From NCBI GenBank assembly GCA_036495715.1, contig DASXML010000075.1, forward strand, positions 29,298 to 93,297: a stretch of DNA of 64,000 bases, given 5' to 3'. Position numbers and translations under genes: made by a program. The notes beneath the pieces are model-generated. The model searched no databases and was not told the origin of the DNA. It saw only the letters and a program-made list of their open reading frames with translations. The DNA is from Scandinavium sp036495715. Its GTDB lineage: Bacteria; Pseudomonadota; Gammaproteobacteria; Enterobacterales; Enterobacteriaceae. Numbering within the stretch: position 1 is the stretch's first letter; every line of letters begins with the position of its first letter. Positions 36,004 to 45,499 of the stretch are shown here, piece by piece.

Positions 36004-36142
36004 CTTTGCTGAACGTCTGCCCGTACGGGCGTTGAGCAAAGAAACCCACAAACTGCCAGCCCGACCGTATGCGCTTTGGTCCCCTTCTCGGGAAACAGCG
36101 ATGGGCGGTAGCGTGTCCAGGAACCGACAAAGAGAGAACTTC

Positions 36143-38791
36143 ATGGAAAATCCAGCCATCCTGCTGCGACGTCTGAACCCCTACTGTGCCCGTGCGATGG
36201 AAGGGGCTGCTTCGCTTTGTCAGACTCGTGCGCACGCGGAAATTTTGCCTGAGCACTGGCTGCTGAAACTGCTTGAGCAGGGGGAAGGTGACCTGACGGT
36301 GCTGGCGCGCCGCTACGAGTGGGATATGGACGTCATCTGGCAGGATTTGCTCGGCTGGCTGGATAATCAACCGCGCTCGGTACGCAGCCGCCCGCAGTTA
36401 TCCGCGGATATTCAGAAGCTAATGCAGGAAGCCTGGATGCTGGCTTCCCTCAATGGTGAAGAGCAAATCCGCAGTGTGCATTTGCTGATGGCGCTGGTCG
36501 AAAAACAGAACCTGGTGCGCTGCGATGGGCTGTGGCCGTTGCTGACCCTGGGCCAGAGCCAGCTTGAACGTCTGCGTCCGCTACTGGATGCGCAGTCTGA
36601 TGAGCGCCCGGAGATGCAGCAGGAAGAAGAACTGACGCAGAGTCATGGTGGGGAGGTGGAATTTGTTGGGCGCCCGGCTGACGCTGCCGCGAATGAAGGC
36701 GAATTGTCACCCGCACTGCAGAATGCACTGGATAAATTCACCCTCGATGTCACCGCCAAAGCGAAAGCAGGCAACATCGACCCGGTGTTCGGCCGTGATA
36801 CCGAAATCCGCCAGATGGTCGACATCCTCTCGCGTCGTCGTAAGAACAACCCGATTCTGGTCGGTGAGCCGGGTGTCGGTAAAACCGCGCTGGTCGAAGG
36901 CCTGGCGCTGCGTATTGCCGAAGGCAATGTACCAGAATCACTCAAACCGGTTTCCCTGCGCACCCTTGACCTCGGCCTGTTGCAGGCAGGCGCGGGTGTG
37001 AAAGGGGAATTCGAGCAGCGTCTGAAAAACGTCATCGATGCGGTGCAGCAGTCACCGGTGCCGATTCTGCTGTTTATTGATGAAGCGCACACCATTATCG
37101 GTGCAGGCAATCAGGCGGGGGGCGCGGATGCCGCGAACCTGCTGAAACCGGCCCTGGCGCGTGGTGAACTGCGCACCATCGCGGCCACCACCTGGAGCGA
37201 GTACAAACAGTACTTCGAGCGCGATGCCGCGCTGGAACGTCGCTTCCAGATGGTGAAGGTCGACGAGCCGGACGACGACACCGCGTGTCTGATGCTGCGT
37301 GGACTAAAATCCCGCTATGCCGAACACCACAACGTACATATCACCGATGACGCGGTTCGCGCAGCGGTCACGCTTTCTCGTCGTTATCTCACGGGTCGTC
37401 AACTGCCGGACAAAGCCGTTGACCTGCTTGATACCGCTGCCGCGCGCGTACGCATGAGTCTCGATACCGTGCCGGAACAAATTGTGCGTCTGAAAGCGCA
37501 ACTGACTGCTCTGGAACTGGAAGAGCAGGCGCTGCTGGAAGATATCGCCGCTGGCAGCAACCAGCACGGCGAACGTCTGACCGCCATTGAACAGCAGCGC
37601 ACGGCGCTGGAAAGCACCCTGCAGCAGCAGGAGAGCCGTTTTATTGATGAAAAGCTGCTGGCACAGCAACTGATGGCCAGCCGTCAGGATATCAGCCTGG
37701 TGACCGAAACTTTGGCATTACAGCATCAGCTTGCTGCACAACAGCAGGATGCCGCCCTGGTGCAGGTTGACGTGGATACGCGCACCGTTGCCAGCGTGAT
37801 TGCTGACTGGACGGGCGTGCCGCTGTCCTCACTGATGAAAGATGAGCAGACCGACTTGCTGACCCTGGAAAACCAGCTTGAAAAACGCGTGGTCGGCCAG
37901 GATGTTTCCCTCAACGCCATTGCTCAGCGACTGCGTGCGGCCAAAACCGGGCTCACCTCAGAGAACGGCCCGCAGGGCGTGTTCCTGCTGGTCGGTCCGA
38001 GTGGCGTCGGTAAAACCGAAACCGCGCTGGCGCTGGCGGACGTGCTGTACGGCGGTGAGAAGTCACTCATCACCATCAACCTGTCCGAGTATCAGGAGCC
38101 GCACACTGTTTCACAGCTGAAAGGCTCGCCTCCGGGCTACGTCGGTTATGGTCAGGGCGGCATCCTCACCGAAGCCGTGCGCAAGCGTCCGTACAGCGTG
38201 GTGCTGCTGGATGAAGTGGAAAAAGCACACCGCGATGTGATGAACCTGTTCTACCAGGTGTTCGACCGCGGCTTTATGCGCGACGGCGAAGGGCGTGAAA
38301 TCGACTTCCGTAACACCGTCATCCTGATGACCTCGAACCTCGGCAGCGACCACCTGATGCAGCTGCTCGACGAGCAGCCGGAAGCCACTGAAGCAGACCT
38401 GCACGAACTGCTGCGTCCGATATTGCGTGACCACTTCCAGCCGGCGCTGCTGGCTCGTTTCCAGACCGTGATTTACCGCCCGCTGACGGAAGCAGCCATG
38501 CGTACCATCGTGGAAATGAAGCTGTCACAGGTCGGCAAGCGCTTACATCGTCACTACGGCCTGACCACACACACTGATGAGAGCCTTTACGATGCGCTGA
38601 CTGCTGCCTGCCTGCTGCCGGACACCGGCGCTCGTAACATCGACAGCCTGCTCAACCAGCAAATTCTGCCGGTGCTGAGTCAGCAGTTGCTGACCCACAT
38701 GGCCGCGAAACAGAAACCACACTCCCTGACGCTCGGCTGGAATGATGAGGAAGGGATTGTACTGGCGTTTGATGCGTCTCAGGGAGGCTGA
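36143..38791 (+). CDS. clpV: T6SS sheath-recycling AAA+ ATPase ClpV (TssH)
   Basis: The protein is 882 residues with a Clp N-terminal domain and two AAA+ modules. First module: Walker A GEPGVGKT (241-248) and Walker B LLFIDEAHT. Second: Walker A GPSGVGKT (618-625) and VVLLDEVEKAH. A middle coiled-coil domain lies between them. ClpV pulls TssC out of contracted sheaths so that they can be reused. The start at 36143 gives the standard MENPAILLRRLNPYC N-terminus; the frame is open from 36032, which would add 37 atypical residues. It overlaps nothing upstream but ends one base before the effector gene. Confidence 0.95.
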   Translation: MENPAILLRRLNPYCARAMEGAASLCQTRAHAEILPEHWLLKLLEQGEGDLTVLARRYEWDMDVIWQDLLGWLDNQPRSVRSRPQLSADIQKLMQEAWMLASLNGEEQIRSVHLLMALVEKQNLVRCDGLWPLLTLGQSQLERLRPLLDAQSDERPEMQQEEELTQSHGGEVEFVGRPADAAANEGELSPALQNALDKFTLDVTAKAKAGNIDPVFGRDTEIRQMVDILSRRRKNNPILVGEPGVGKTALVEGLALRIAEGNVPESLKPVSLRTLDLGLLQAGAGVKGEFEQRLKNVIDAVQQSPVPILLFIDEAHTIIGAGNQAGGADAANLLKPALARGELRTIAATTWSEYKQYFERDAALERRFQMVKVDEPDDDTACLMLRGLKSRYAEHHNVHITDDAVRAAVTLSRRYLTGRQLPDKAVDLLDTAAARVRMSLDTVPEQIVRLKAQLTALELEEQALLEDIAAGSNQHGERLTAIEQQRTALESTLQQQESRFIDEKLLAQQLMASRQDISLVTETLALQHQLAAQQQDAALVQVDVDTRTVASVIADWTGVPLSSLMKDEQTDLLTLENQLEKRVVGQDVSLNAIAQRLRAAKTGLTSENGPQGVFLLVGPSGVGKTETALALADVLYGGEKSLITINLSEYQEPHTVSQLKGSPPGYVGYGQGGILTEAVRKRPYSVVLLDEVEKAHRDVMNLFYQVFDRGFMRDGEGREIDFRNTVILMTSNLGSDHLMQLLDEQPEATEADLHELLRPILRDHFQPALLARFQTVIYRPLTEAAMRTIVEMKLSQVGKRLHRHYGLTTHTDESLYDALTAACLLPDTGARNIDSLLNQQILPVLSQQLLTHMAAKQKPHSLTLGWNDEEGIVLAFDASQGG

Positions 38792-38792
38792 A

Positions 38793-39398
38793 ATGCAGAT
38801 TTGCATGATGGACTACGGCAACCTGTCGGCGGATGGCAAAACGGCGTACCTGAATTGCTACGGCATCGGGACGTTTGAAGTGCTGTCCGGTATTGAGCGC
38901 TACATCAACAATCCCGACTGCGCCGACCATGAGAAGGCCGCTATTCCGCCCGGTACATACTGGGTCACCGACCGGCCCGCGGGGAGTCTCTACAACCGGG
39001 TGCGCGCAGAAGCGATTGATGCCTGGCATGGGTACCGGAACCATCACAGCGACTGGTTTGCGCTGTTCAGCGATAAAACTAAAAGAGACAGGCTGAATGT
39101 GAATGGCCTCAACCGCACGGGTTTTCGTCTGCATCCGCTGAACAGTGACGGCACAGGGGTGTCCTGGGGTTGTATCACTCTACGTCGCTACAGCGACTTT
39201 CAGCACCTGCGACGCCTGTTGCTGAGCCGCGGTACCTTCCCGGTTCCTGGCGGCAATGGCCTGAAGGCCTATGCCCGTATCGATGTCCGTGGCACCCCGG
39301 ACTACAGCCTGTGCGATAAAGAGACCGAAGAAAGAAAAGAGGCAGAGAAGCGCCAGAAGCAGCAGGCTCTGAAAAAGCGAGCGGAGAATGCCGAATGA
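38793..39398 (+). CDS. Tlde1-like L,D-transpeptidase effector (DUF2778-like)
   Basis: A 201-residue protein without a signal peptide. The core carries a YkuD-type catalytic signature: H114, then SWGC with C127, inside RLHPLNSDGTGVSWGCITL. This matches DUF2778/Tlde1 effectors, known in Salmonella T6SS for altering peptidoglycan tetrapeptides of rivals (recalled from memory). The C-terminal 30 residues are a charged Glu/Lys/Arg helix, maybe for loading. It lies between clpV and vgrG, one base after clpV, and overlaps a small membrane-protein gene by four bases, which is typical effector-immunity order. Confidence 0.82.
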   Translation: MQICMMDYGNLSADGKTAYLNCYGIGTFEVLSGIERYINNPDCADHEKAAIPPGTYWVTDRPAGSLYNRVRAEAIDAWHGYRNHHSDWFALFSDKTKRDRLNVNGLNRTGFRLHPLNSDGTGVSWGCITLRRYSDFQHLRRLLLSRGTFPVPGGNGLKAYARIDVRGTPDYSLCDKETEERKEAEKRQKQQALKKRAENAE

Positions 39399-39622
39399 AA
39401 ATCCTGCTGTTCATTGTGCTGTTCTGGAGCGGGCTCCACTTCATTCCCGATGCATGGGTTGCGGGTTTTGTGAAGACCCATATCCCGATTAGTGGTGACG
39501 GAGAAGAAGCGATGGACAGCTTTGAGATGCATATCATCGTGATTAAAACATCGTTGTGTGCTGTCGGGGCGTTCCTCCTGATGAGGCTGCTTTTCTGGCT
39601 GAAAAATCACCAAAAAAAATAA
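39395..39622 (+). CDS. Candidate immunity protein for the Tlde1-like effector
   Basis: A 75-residue protein with a hydrophobic N-terminus (about 2-27), a short acidic loop with GDGEEAMD, and a second membrane helix (about 46-69). The loop would face the periplasm, where the L,D-transpeptidase-like effector acts. The start overlaps the effector stop by ATGA. Immunity function is inferred from order and topology; similarity to Tldi1 proteins was not tested. Confidence 0.6.
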   Translation: MKILLFIVLFWSGLHFIPDAWVAGFVKTHIPISGDGEEAMDSFEMHIIVIKTSLCAVGAFLLMRLLFWLKNHQKK

Positions 39623-39702
39623 TCTCTTTCTCACTTCCTGTGCCAAATGCTGGCCCGCGCCAGCCCTGAAGGAATAACCGAATACACAATGGAGTCAACA
39701 CC

Positions 39703-42339
39703 ATGAGCCTGACGGATACCCTGAACACGATGGTGACCACCGTCACCGGAAAAGCCCTGAACCGCTACCGCCTCGATATCCCTTCCTGTACGGCAGATAT
39801 CGACGTGGAGGATTTCAGAGGCTCGGAAGCGATGAGCGAGCTGTACAGCTACACCATCAACTTCACCAGTGCGGACAAAAATATCGATGCCCGTCAGATG
39901 CTGAGCAAGCCGGCAACCCTGACCATGGGCGCAGGCAATCTGCTGTCGCTTACAGACCGGAAGGTGGTTCACGGGGTGGTGACGCACTTCGAGCGTACCG
40001 GCGGGTCAGCCGATGAAGCGAAGTACTGTATCGTGCTGGAGCCGTTCCTGGCACTGCTGGGCAATCAGTTTCGCACCCATCGCTTTTTCGTCAACAAGTC
40101 GGTGCCGGAAGTGGTTGCAGAGGTGCTCACGGAACATGGGCTCAAAGGCTGGGAGTATGAGTTTACCCTCAAAGCCGACTATCCAAAGCGTGAGCAGATT
40201 AACCAGTATCAGGAAAACGACCTCGCTTTCATTGAACGTCTGCTGGCGGAGGTGGGGATTTTTTACTTCTTCACCCTGCAGCCTGACACCCAGACCGAAG
40301 TGGTGCACTTTGCGGATAAGCAGAGCGCGTGGACGTTTGGGAAAAAACTCCCGCTGAACAGCCCGTCAGGGGCGAATGACAATGCGGCCGACTCGGTGTG
40401 GGACGTGCACGTCTGGCATAACGTGGTGGAAAGCTCGGTCACGGCCAGCGACTATAACCACCGTGAGGCCCAGAACGTCCTGATGTCTGTGCCGGCGGAC
40501 ATGACCCGCGGCGACGGGGAGGGAAACACCTACGGTGAGGTATATCACTACCGCCCACGCCACCTTGAACGTGGCGACAAAATCACGCCGACGGCAGAAA
40601 GCGGTAACTTCTGGGCGCGTCTGGAGCATGAGCGCTTTTTGTCAAACCAGACCACGGTAACCGGCAGCAGTACGGACCACACTCTCGGTCCCACGCAGGT
40701 ACTGACCATCACCGAAACGGCTCTCCCGCCAACGCTGCCACGTGAAACTGAAAATGGCCTCGTCATCATCAGCGCCGGTTACTCTGCCAGCCGTCAGAAC
40801 GCACTGAAAGTGGAATGGGCGGCCATGCCGTACTACGAGAACCGCTGCTGGCGACCTGAGGCTAAAAAGCGCCCGGTGGTCAGTGGCACGCTGATGGCGC
40901 GCGTGACCAGCGCCAAAGATAACGATATCTACGCCTGGCAGGATGCATCCGGCATGTACCGGGTGAAGTTTGATGCCGACCGTGATGACAAAAAGCAGGG
41001 CATGGAAAGCATGCCAGTGCGCTTTGCCAAGCCTTACGGTGGTGACAAGTACGGCTTCCACTTCCCGCTGATACAGGGCACTGAAGTCGCCATTGCATTT
41101 CATGAGGGTGATCCGGATCGTCCGTATATTGCCCATGCTATGCACGACTCCCGCCACGTCGACCACGTTACTGAAGCCAACAGCACGCGCAACGTGATAC
41201 GCACTGCCGGCCTGAACAAACTGCGGATGGAAGATAAGCGCGGCGAAGAGCACGTCAAGCTCAGCACCGAGTACGCCGGCAAGACCCAACTCAATTTAGG
41301 TCACAATGTCGATGCTTCCAGGGCCCTTCGTGGTGAGGGGGCAGAGCTTCGCACAGACCGACATGTCTCCATTCGCGGTGGGGCCGGCGTGTTCATTACG
41401 GCCGATAAACAGCCATTTGCTGGCGACAAAATGCTCTCGATGAAAGAGACCATTTCCCAGTTGGAAAACGCGCTCAGTATTGCCCGTAGCCTGTCTGACG
41501 CCGCAGAAACGGCAGATGCCCTGCCTGGGGATATTCAAAGCCAGGTGGCACTGAATGACGCCCTGAAAGAACTGGCTCAGCCCGGGATGGTACTGAATGC
41601 ACCTGAAGGTGTCAGCATCACCAGCCCTCAGGCGGTTCGCATGGCCTCCGGCAGTGCCAGCGTGGGGATCATGTCACAGCAGAATACCGATATCAGTGCA
41701 CTCAAACGTTTTACAGTGGCGGCGGGTGAAGCCGTGAGCATACTGGCCCGTAAGGCCGGAATGAAACTCTTTGCGGCTAAGGGAAAAGTAGAAATCCAGG
41801 CTCAGGATGATGCTCTTGATGCGATAGCCAAAAAGGATGTGACCGTAACCAGTACGGAAGGGCGGGTTGAGATCACGGCGGCGAAAGATGTCGTGTTAAA
41901 AAACCTGGATGGGTCGTTCATTCAGTTGCAGGGTAACAATATTATTCTGGGCTGTGAAGGCAACATCCTGTGGAAGTGTGCCAATGCGCAGAAAATGGAC
42001 AGTGTAAGCATGAGTAGTGTTATACCCCAGTTTCCATCTGGATATAGCGGAAAATTTACGGCGTCGTCTGATACCGGAGTTCCATTTGCAGCAGCGGCAT
42101 ACATGTTGACATCGAGTAATGGGCAGAAATTATTTGGTAGAACAGACGAGAACGGTGAAACAGTCCCAGTTTACTCATCAAACCCGAATGAGCCTTTTGA
42201 ACTTGAAATGATTCAAAGTGATTATTGGTACGATAGTGAGAATATTGTGGATAGAGTACATTGTTCATCATTTTCAGATATGACATTCCAAGACGATGGT
42301 TGTCAATGCAGTGATTGTGAGGGGAATAAAAGTGCGTGA
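39703..42339 (+). CDS. vgrG: T6SS spike protein VgrG (TssI) with variable C-terminal extension
   Basis: The protein is 878 residues. The gp27/gp5-like part (about 1-560) contains ITYHY-type beta segments and FPLIQGTEVAIAFHEGDPDRP. A DUF2345-type beta helix follows (about 620-760). From about residue 765 the DNA becomes AT-rich and encodes a transthyretin-like module (PFAAAAYMLTSSNG...GRTDENGET) and a Cys-rich tip GCQCSDCEG. Such extensions recruit a specific cargo, here probably the hydrolase encoded two genes downstream. The spike sits on the Hcp tube and receives PAAR. GGAG precedes the ATG; the 3' end overlaps the next gene. Confidence 0.94.
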   Translation: MSLTDTLNTMVTTVTGKALNRYRLDIPSCTADIDVEDFRGSEAMSELYSYTINFTSADKNIDARQMLSKPATLTMGAGNLLSLTDRKVVHGVVTHFERTGGSADEAKYCIVLEPFLALLGNQFRTHRFFVNKSVPEVVAEVLTEHGLKGWEYEFTLKADYPKREQINQYQENDLAFIERLLAEVGIFYFFTLQPDTQTEVVHFADKQSAWTFGKKLPLNSPSGANDNAADSVWDVHVWHNVVESSVTASDYNHREAQNVLMSVPADMTRGDGEGNTYGEVYHYRPRHLERGDKITPTAESGNFWARLEHERFLSNQTTVTGSSTDHTLGPTQVLTITETALPPTLPRETENGLVIISAGYSASRQNALKVEWAAMPYYENRCWRPEAKKRPVVSGTLMARVTSAKDNDIYAWQDASGMYRVKFDADRDDKKQGMESMPVRFAKPYGGDKYGFHFPLIQGTEVAIAFHEGDPDRPYIAHAMHDSRHVDHVTEANSTRNVIRTAGLNKLRMEDKRGEEHVKLSTEYAGKTQLNLGHNVDASRALRGEGAELRTDRHVSIRGGAGVFITADKQPFAGDKMLSMKETISQLENALSIARSLSDAAETADALPGDIQSQVALNDALKELAQPGMVLNAPEGVSITSPQAVRMASGSASVGIMSQQNTDISALKRFTVAAGEAVSILARKAGMKLFAAKGKVEIQAQDDALDAIAKKDVTVTSTEGRVEITAAKDVVLKNLDGSFIQLQGNNIILGCEGNILWKCANAQKMDSVSMSSVIPQFPSGYSGKFTASSDTGVPFAAAAYMLTSSNGQKLFGRTDENGETVPVYSSNPNEPFELEMIQSDYWYDSENIVDRVHCSSFSDMTFQDDGCQCSDCEGNKSA

Positions 42340-42871
42340 TATTACTTTTAAGTTTAAATTTTTGTTATGCATGTTGCTGACTCCATTTTTTTCTTTTGCA
42401 AGTGGCGCATGGAATGCTAAATCAGCACAAATGCAATGTGGCTCAGCTTTGGTAAAGGTCAGTGCTGAATGTCAGGTGAATCAAAAAAGCACAACGGAGA
42501 ATGTATGCAAAAATTACCACTTGGAAATAAAGAATGACACGCATAATAAAGAGTTTTCTTTGCCATACATCCCGAACAGCCAAAAAAACCTCCTGGAAGG
42601 ACAGGGTTATTCCTTTGACAATGTAGTTAAGCTTGGTGATTGGGCTCCCTCCACAATGAAATGCTATGACAATGAAAATATTTTAATCGGATACCATCTT
42701 GGTCTGGATGAAGAGGAGAGTGTAAAGGGGTCATTGTTGTCCTATATTGATGCCCCATTTATTGATCTTTCAGGGAACTTTATTGCAGGTAATAAGCTTT
42801 CTGAGCTTAGGTCTCGAGAAATAAAAAACCCATACGACAATACAAATATAGACTTTATTAGCAATCGCTGA
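42332..42871 (+). CDS. Exported protein, candidate immunity or adaptor
   Basis: A 179-residue protein with a signal peptide (about 1-25, cut near FASG) and four Cys in the mature part. It starts with GTG after AGGGG, overlapping the end of vgrG by eight bases; an ATG at 42296 in the same frame lacks a ribosome site and gives a poor leader. It ends nine bases before the hydrolase effector. Its periplasmic location is right for protection against a wall-degrading toxin. I recognise no family; adaptor function is less likely because of the signal peptide. Confidence 0.6.
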   Translation: MRDITFKFKFLLCMLLTPFFSFASGAWNAKSAQMQCGSALVKVSAECQVNQKSTTENVCKNYHLEIKNDTHNKEFSLPYIPNSQKNLLEGQGYSFDNVVKLGDWAPSTMKCYDNENILIGYHLGLDEEESVKGSLLSYIDAPFIDLSGNFIAGNKLSELRSREIKNPYDNTNIDFISNR

Positions 42872-42879
42872 GGTATGGT

Positions 42880-44784
42880 ATGTCTGATTTATATGAGCAT
42901 TTAAATGCCAAGAAGGGAAAAGCATATTTTGATGACCAGATTAAGCCATTTTCGTTAATCTCACTTTATCCGGATATAGATACATTCCGGAAGCTAAGAG
43001 GCAATAGCCGTACAACAGGTGATGCTGATAAAGATGTTCAGGATGCTATTATAGATATGATAATTACCATAGCTGTCCGCTATGGATTAAGTTATAAAGA
43101 GATATCATATATTTTATTAACAACTAAGGTTGAGTCCGGATTTAATCCCGATGCGGCAGCGGGGACTACTAGTGCAGCTGGTTTAGCACAAGGAACAGTT
43201 GGTTTTATCAAAGATGCATTGATACAATCTGAAGACATTCTTGGTTTTCAGCTAGATCTTCGTAATGAAGAAGTTTTTGAAGCTGAAAAAGGATGTTATG
43301 CGGTAATCTATTCCTTTTTACTTAACAAATCGAAGGTAATGGAAAGTTACACATCAGATCAAAGTGAGTACTGGGAATGGCTTTATTTGTTGCATCATGA
43401 TGGTGCCTATAGTTTAGGGAAGTATCTCGATGGTACACGTGAGAAAAGTGCAGATGGCAAGAAGTGGGCGCTTTATATAACTAAGAATTTATCAGTTGTG
43501 GAAGAGTTACTAAAAAACACAGAGGTTAATACTAAATTTAAACTATCTACGGGAAATAACACAGCATTCAAAAACAAAAATTATATTGCTGCAATTTCTC
43601 CATTTCCAAGTTCAATATGCCCAAACTTAGTGTCAGACTATGAGAAACCTCTTGCTTTTATCAAAGGGGTGACTGATGCAAACGGGATGACTGAATCAGT
43701 CAATGCTATCGCAGGTTCAGAAGTTGTGTTTACTATTCTTGCTGATAATTATAAAGAATTAGCCAAGGCAACTGGTGAAAAAGATACCGATGAAAAGCAT
43801 AAAACTCTAACTTATACCGTTAAGAAAGGTGACACTTTATCGGCAATAGCTAAGAATCATGGCGTATCAGTTGAGAAGCTAGCAAGGATTAATAAGATTC
43901 ATAACGTAAACATGTTACGCGTGGGCGCTAAATTGAAAATACCTGATGGTAATAAAAATCATGGGTATGTTAGCCGCTATGTTTCTGAACAAACCAAAAA
44001 AGAGATTCTTAAAAGCGTTGGGGTTGAAAATGCTAATGCTAAAGCAGCTATAGAATATTCAAGAAGTCATATTGTGTTGCCTAAAGGAAGTAAGTCCGCG
44101 GACTCGGAAAAGAACAACAATGTAATTCATATTAAAACTACGACGACGGATAAGTCTGTTGCTCGTAGGAGTGAAAGTGATCCAGAGAAGCATCAGACTA
44201 CTTCCGAAGGGAATGCAAAGGAAATATCTGTAGTTAACGACTTTGAGCCGGTGGTGGGTTTTTCTAAAGATATTCCTCTCAGCTTGAAAAATCTGGTAAC
44301 CAATCATTCTCTTGATATTGTAAAAGGAATAATGAAATCGTCAGGGGTGCAAAAAATCATGATAACTAGTACGTTGCGTTCTGTTGAAAAACAAGTGAAT
44401 GCTATGTACGGCAATATGCAAAGCAAGGGGATAGATTCACAGTTAGCATATTATGCGAAAGCTGGGAGAGAGGTCATTAAAGCAGCCGTAGATGCCGGTG
44501 GGAATGATCATAGCAAAGCAGATGCAGTTAAAGCAGCTATGACAGAAAAAGTAATTCAACTTCAAAGTGAGGGGCGATTAGTATCACGTCACTGTGTTTC
44601 AGAAGAAATGTATGCTGAGAGAAATGTATTTGATATTAGTAAAAACCTATCAAGTAAACGAAGTGTGTTATTAGCCTTTGATAAGGCTCTTACGGAATAT
44701 GCTGCCAATAATGACGGCTTTAAATACATCAGCCCTTTTTTGCATAGCGGTGAGCCGGCGTTCCATGTGGAGATTGAACAATGA
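42880..44784 (+). CDS. Putative peptidoglycan hydrolase effector: lysozyme-like, LysM and M15-like domains
   Basis: A 634-residue protein without a signal peptide. Residues 50-210 look like a lysozyme/SLT-like domain with E85 in TTKVESGF and then AAGLAQGT. A clear LysM repeat spans 310-355 (YTVKKGDTLSAIAKNHGVS...LRVGAKLKIP). The C-terminal part (about 485-634) shows an M15/VanY-like metal pattern: R500 in STLRS, H571, D585 and the closing FHVEI with H629. Together these predict glycan-strand cutting, wall binding and stem-peptide cutting in one protein. A low-GC gene directly behind vgrG and ahead of two exported proteins is the layout of a T6SS effector. Activity and M15 assignment are inferred. 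Confidence 0.8.
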   Translation: MSDLYEHLNAKKGKAYFDDQIKPFSLISLYPDIDTFRKLRGNSRTTGDADKDVQDAIIDMIITIAVRYGLSYKEISYILLTTKVESGFNPDAAAGTTSAAGLAQGTVGFIKDALIQSEDILGFQLDLRNEEVFEAEKGCYAVIYSFLLNKSKVMESYTSDQSEYWEWLYLLHHDGAYSLGKYLDGTREKSADGKKWALYITKNLSVVEELLKNTEVNTKFKLSTGNNTAFKNKNYIAAISPFPSSICPNLVSDYEKPLAFIKGVTDANGMTESVNAIAGSEVVFTILADNYKELAKATGEKDTDEKHKTLTYTVKKGDTLSAIAKNHGVSVEKLARINKIHNVNMLRVGAKLKIPDGNKNHGYVSRYVSEQTKKEILKSVGVENANAKAAIEYSRSHIVLPKGSKSADSEKNNNVIHIKTTTTDKSVARRSESDPEKHQTTSEGNAKEISVVNDFEPVVGFSKDIPLSLKNLVTNHSLDIVKGIMKSSGVQKIMITSTLRSVEKQVNAMYGNMQSKGIDSQLAYYAKAGREVIKAAVDAGGNDHSKADAVKAAMTEKVIQLQSEGRLVSRHCVSEEMYAERNVFDISKNLSSKRSVLLAFDKALTEYAANNDGFKYISPFLHSGEPAFHVEIEQ

Positions 44785-45449
44785 AAATATTTTTAGTGAT
44801 ATTTCTGTTTCTTTTCCCTTTTTTATCAAATGCAAGTGATTTTTCTTTAGAGCCTGGATTATATCACCTTGAATGGGCATATGGACCTAATGATAATTAT
44901 AAAACTATAACTGGTGTTGTTGGGAATATTGATAAGGCTGATGGGGTTTATTATTTAAGAAATAAAATTGATGACCAGTCAAATGATGAAGTATATATTG
45001 TAATCAATAAGGGCTCTGGTGCTGTTTTCTTCAAGCATGAAGAAATTGAAGGTGGGCCAACTATTGGGTGGGCAAGCATCCAATTGAACGATAAAACGAT
45101 ATTAATTGACACTCCAACCACGAAAAATTTTTATGATAATACTAACGGCGATAGTGAACGCGACATAAAATATAAGGTGGGTGTTAAATTTTCTGGGAAT
45201 AAGAAAGCTAAAAACACATCTGAAATATTTCCTATAGAAATTTTAAAAAGTGATGCTTTCAAGGTTGACTGTTCTGAATATTTTAAATCAAACGAAGAAC
45301 ATAGAGGCAAAGAGAAAAGAAATGATCCAATGGAAGACTATAGTAGTAGTGTTTTATTGAGTAATGATGGTTTGTGTAACTCCACTTTAAATAAGAATAA
45401 TAAAATTGAGGTGTTAAATGGATGGATGCTTTTCAAAAGAATTGGCTAA
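44781..45449 (+). CDS. Exported candidate immunity protein (copy 1 of paralogous pair)
   Basis: A 222-residue protein with a signal peptide (about 1-18, cut near SNAS). It shares with the next gene an early GLYxxxW pattern, a central IGWASIQL segment, a VDCSEYFK motif and an ending GWMLFKRI. It overlaps the hydrolase stop by ATGA, so it is translationally coupled to the toxin, as expected for a periplasmic immunity protein. The gene is AT-rich. The role is inferred from position; the family is not named. Confidence 0.65.
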   Translation: MKIFLVIFLFLFPFLSNASDFSLEPGLYHLEWAYGPNDNYKTITGVVGNIDKADGVYYLRNKIDDQSNDEVYIVINKGSGAVFFKHEEIEGGPTIGWASIQLNDKTILIDTPTTKNFYDNTNGDSERDIKYKVGVKFSGNKKAKNTSEIFPIEILKSDAFKVDCSEYFKSNEEHRGKEKRNDPMEDYSSSVLLSNDGLCNSTLNKNNKIEVLNGWMLFKRIG

Positions 45450-45499
45450 ATTATCTATCTGGAAAGTATGCATCGCGCATTCTCCATTGAGGCGGGGTT

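Noticed and set aside
36032..36142. Upstream in-frame extension of clpV
   Set aside because: The added 37 residues do not resemble the Clp N-terminal start, and the ATG at 36143 gives the standard N-terminus.
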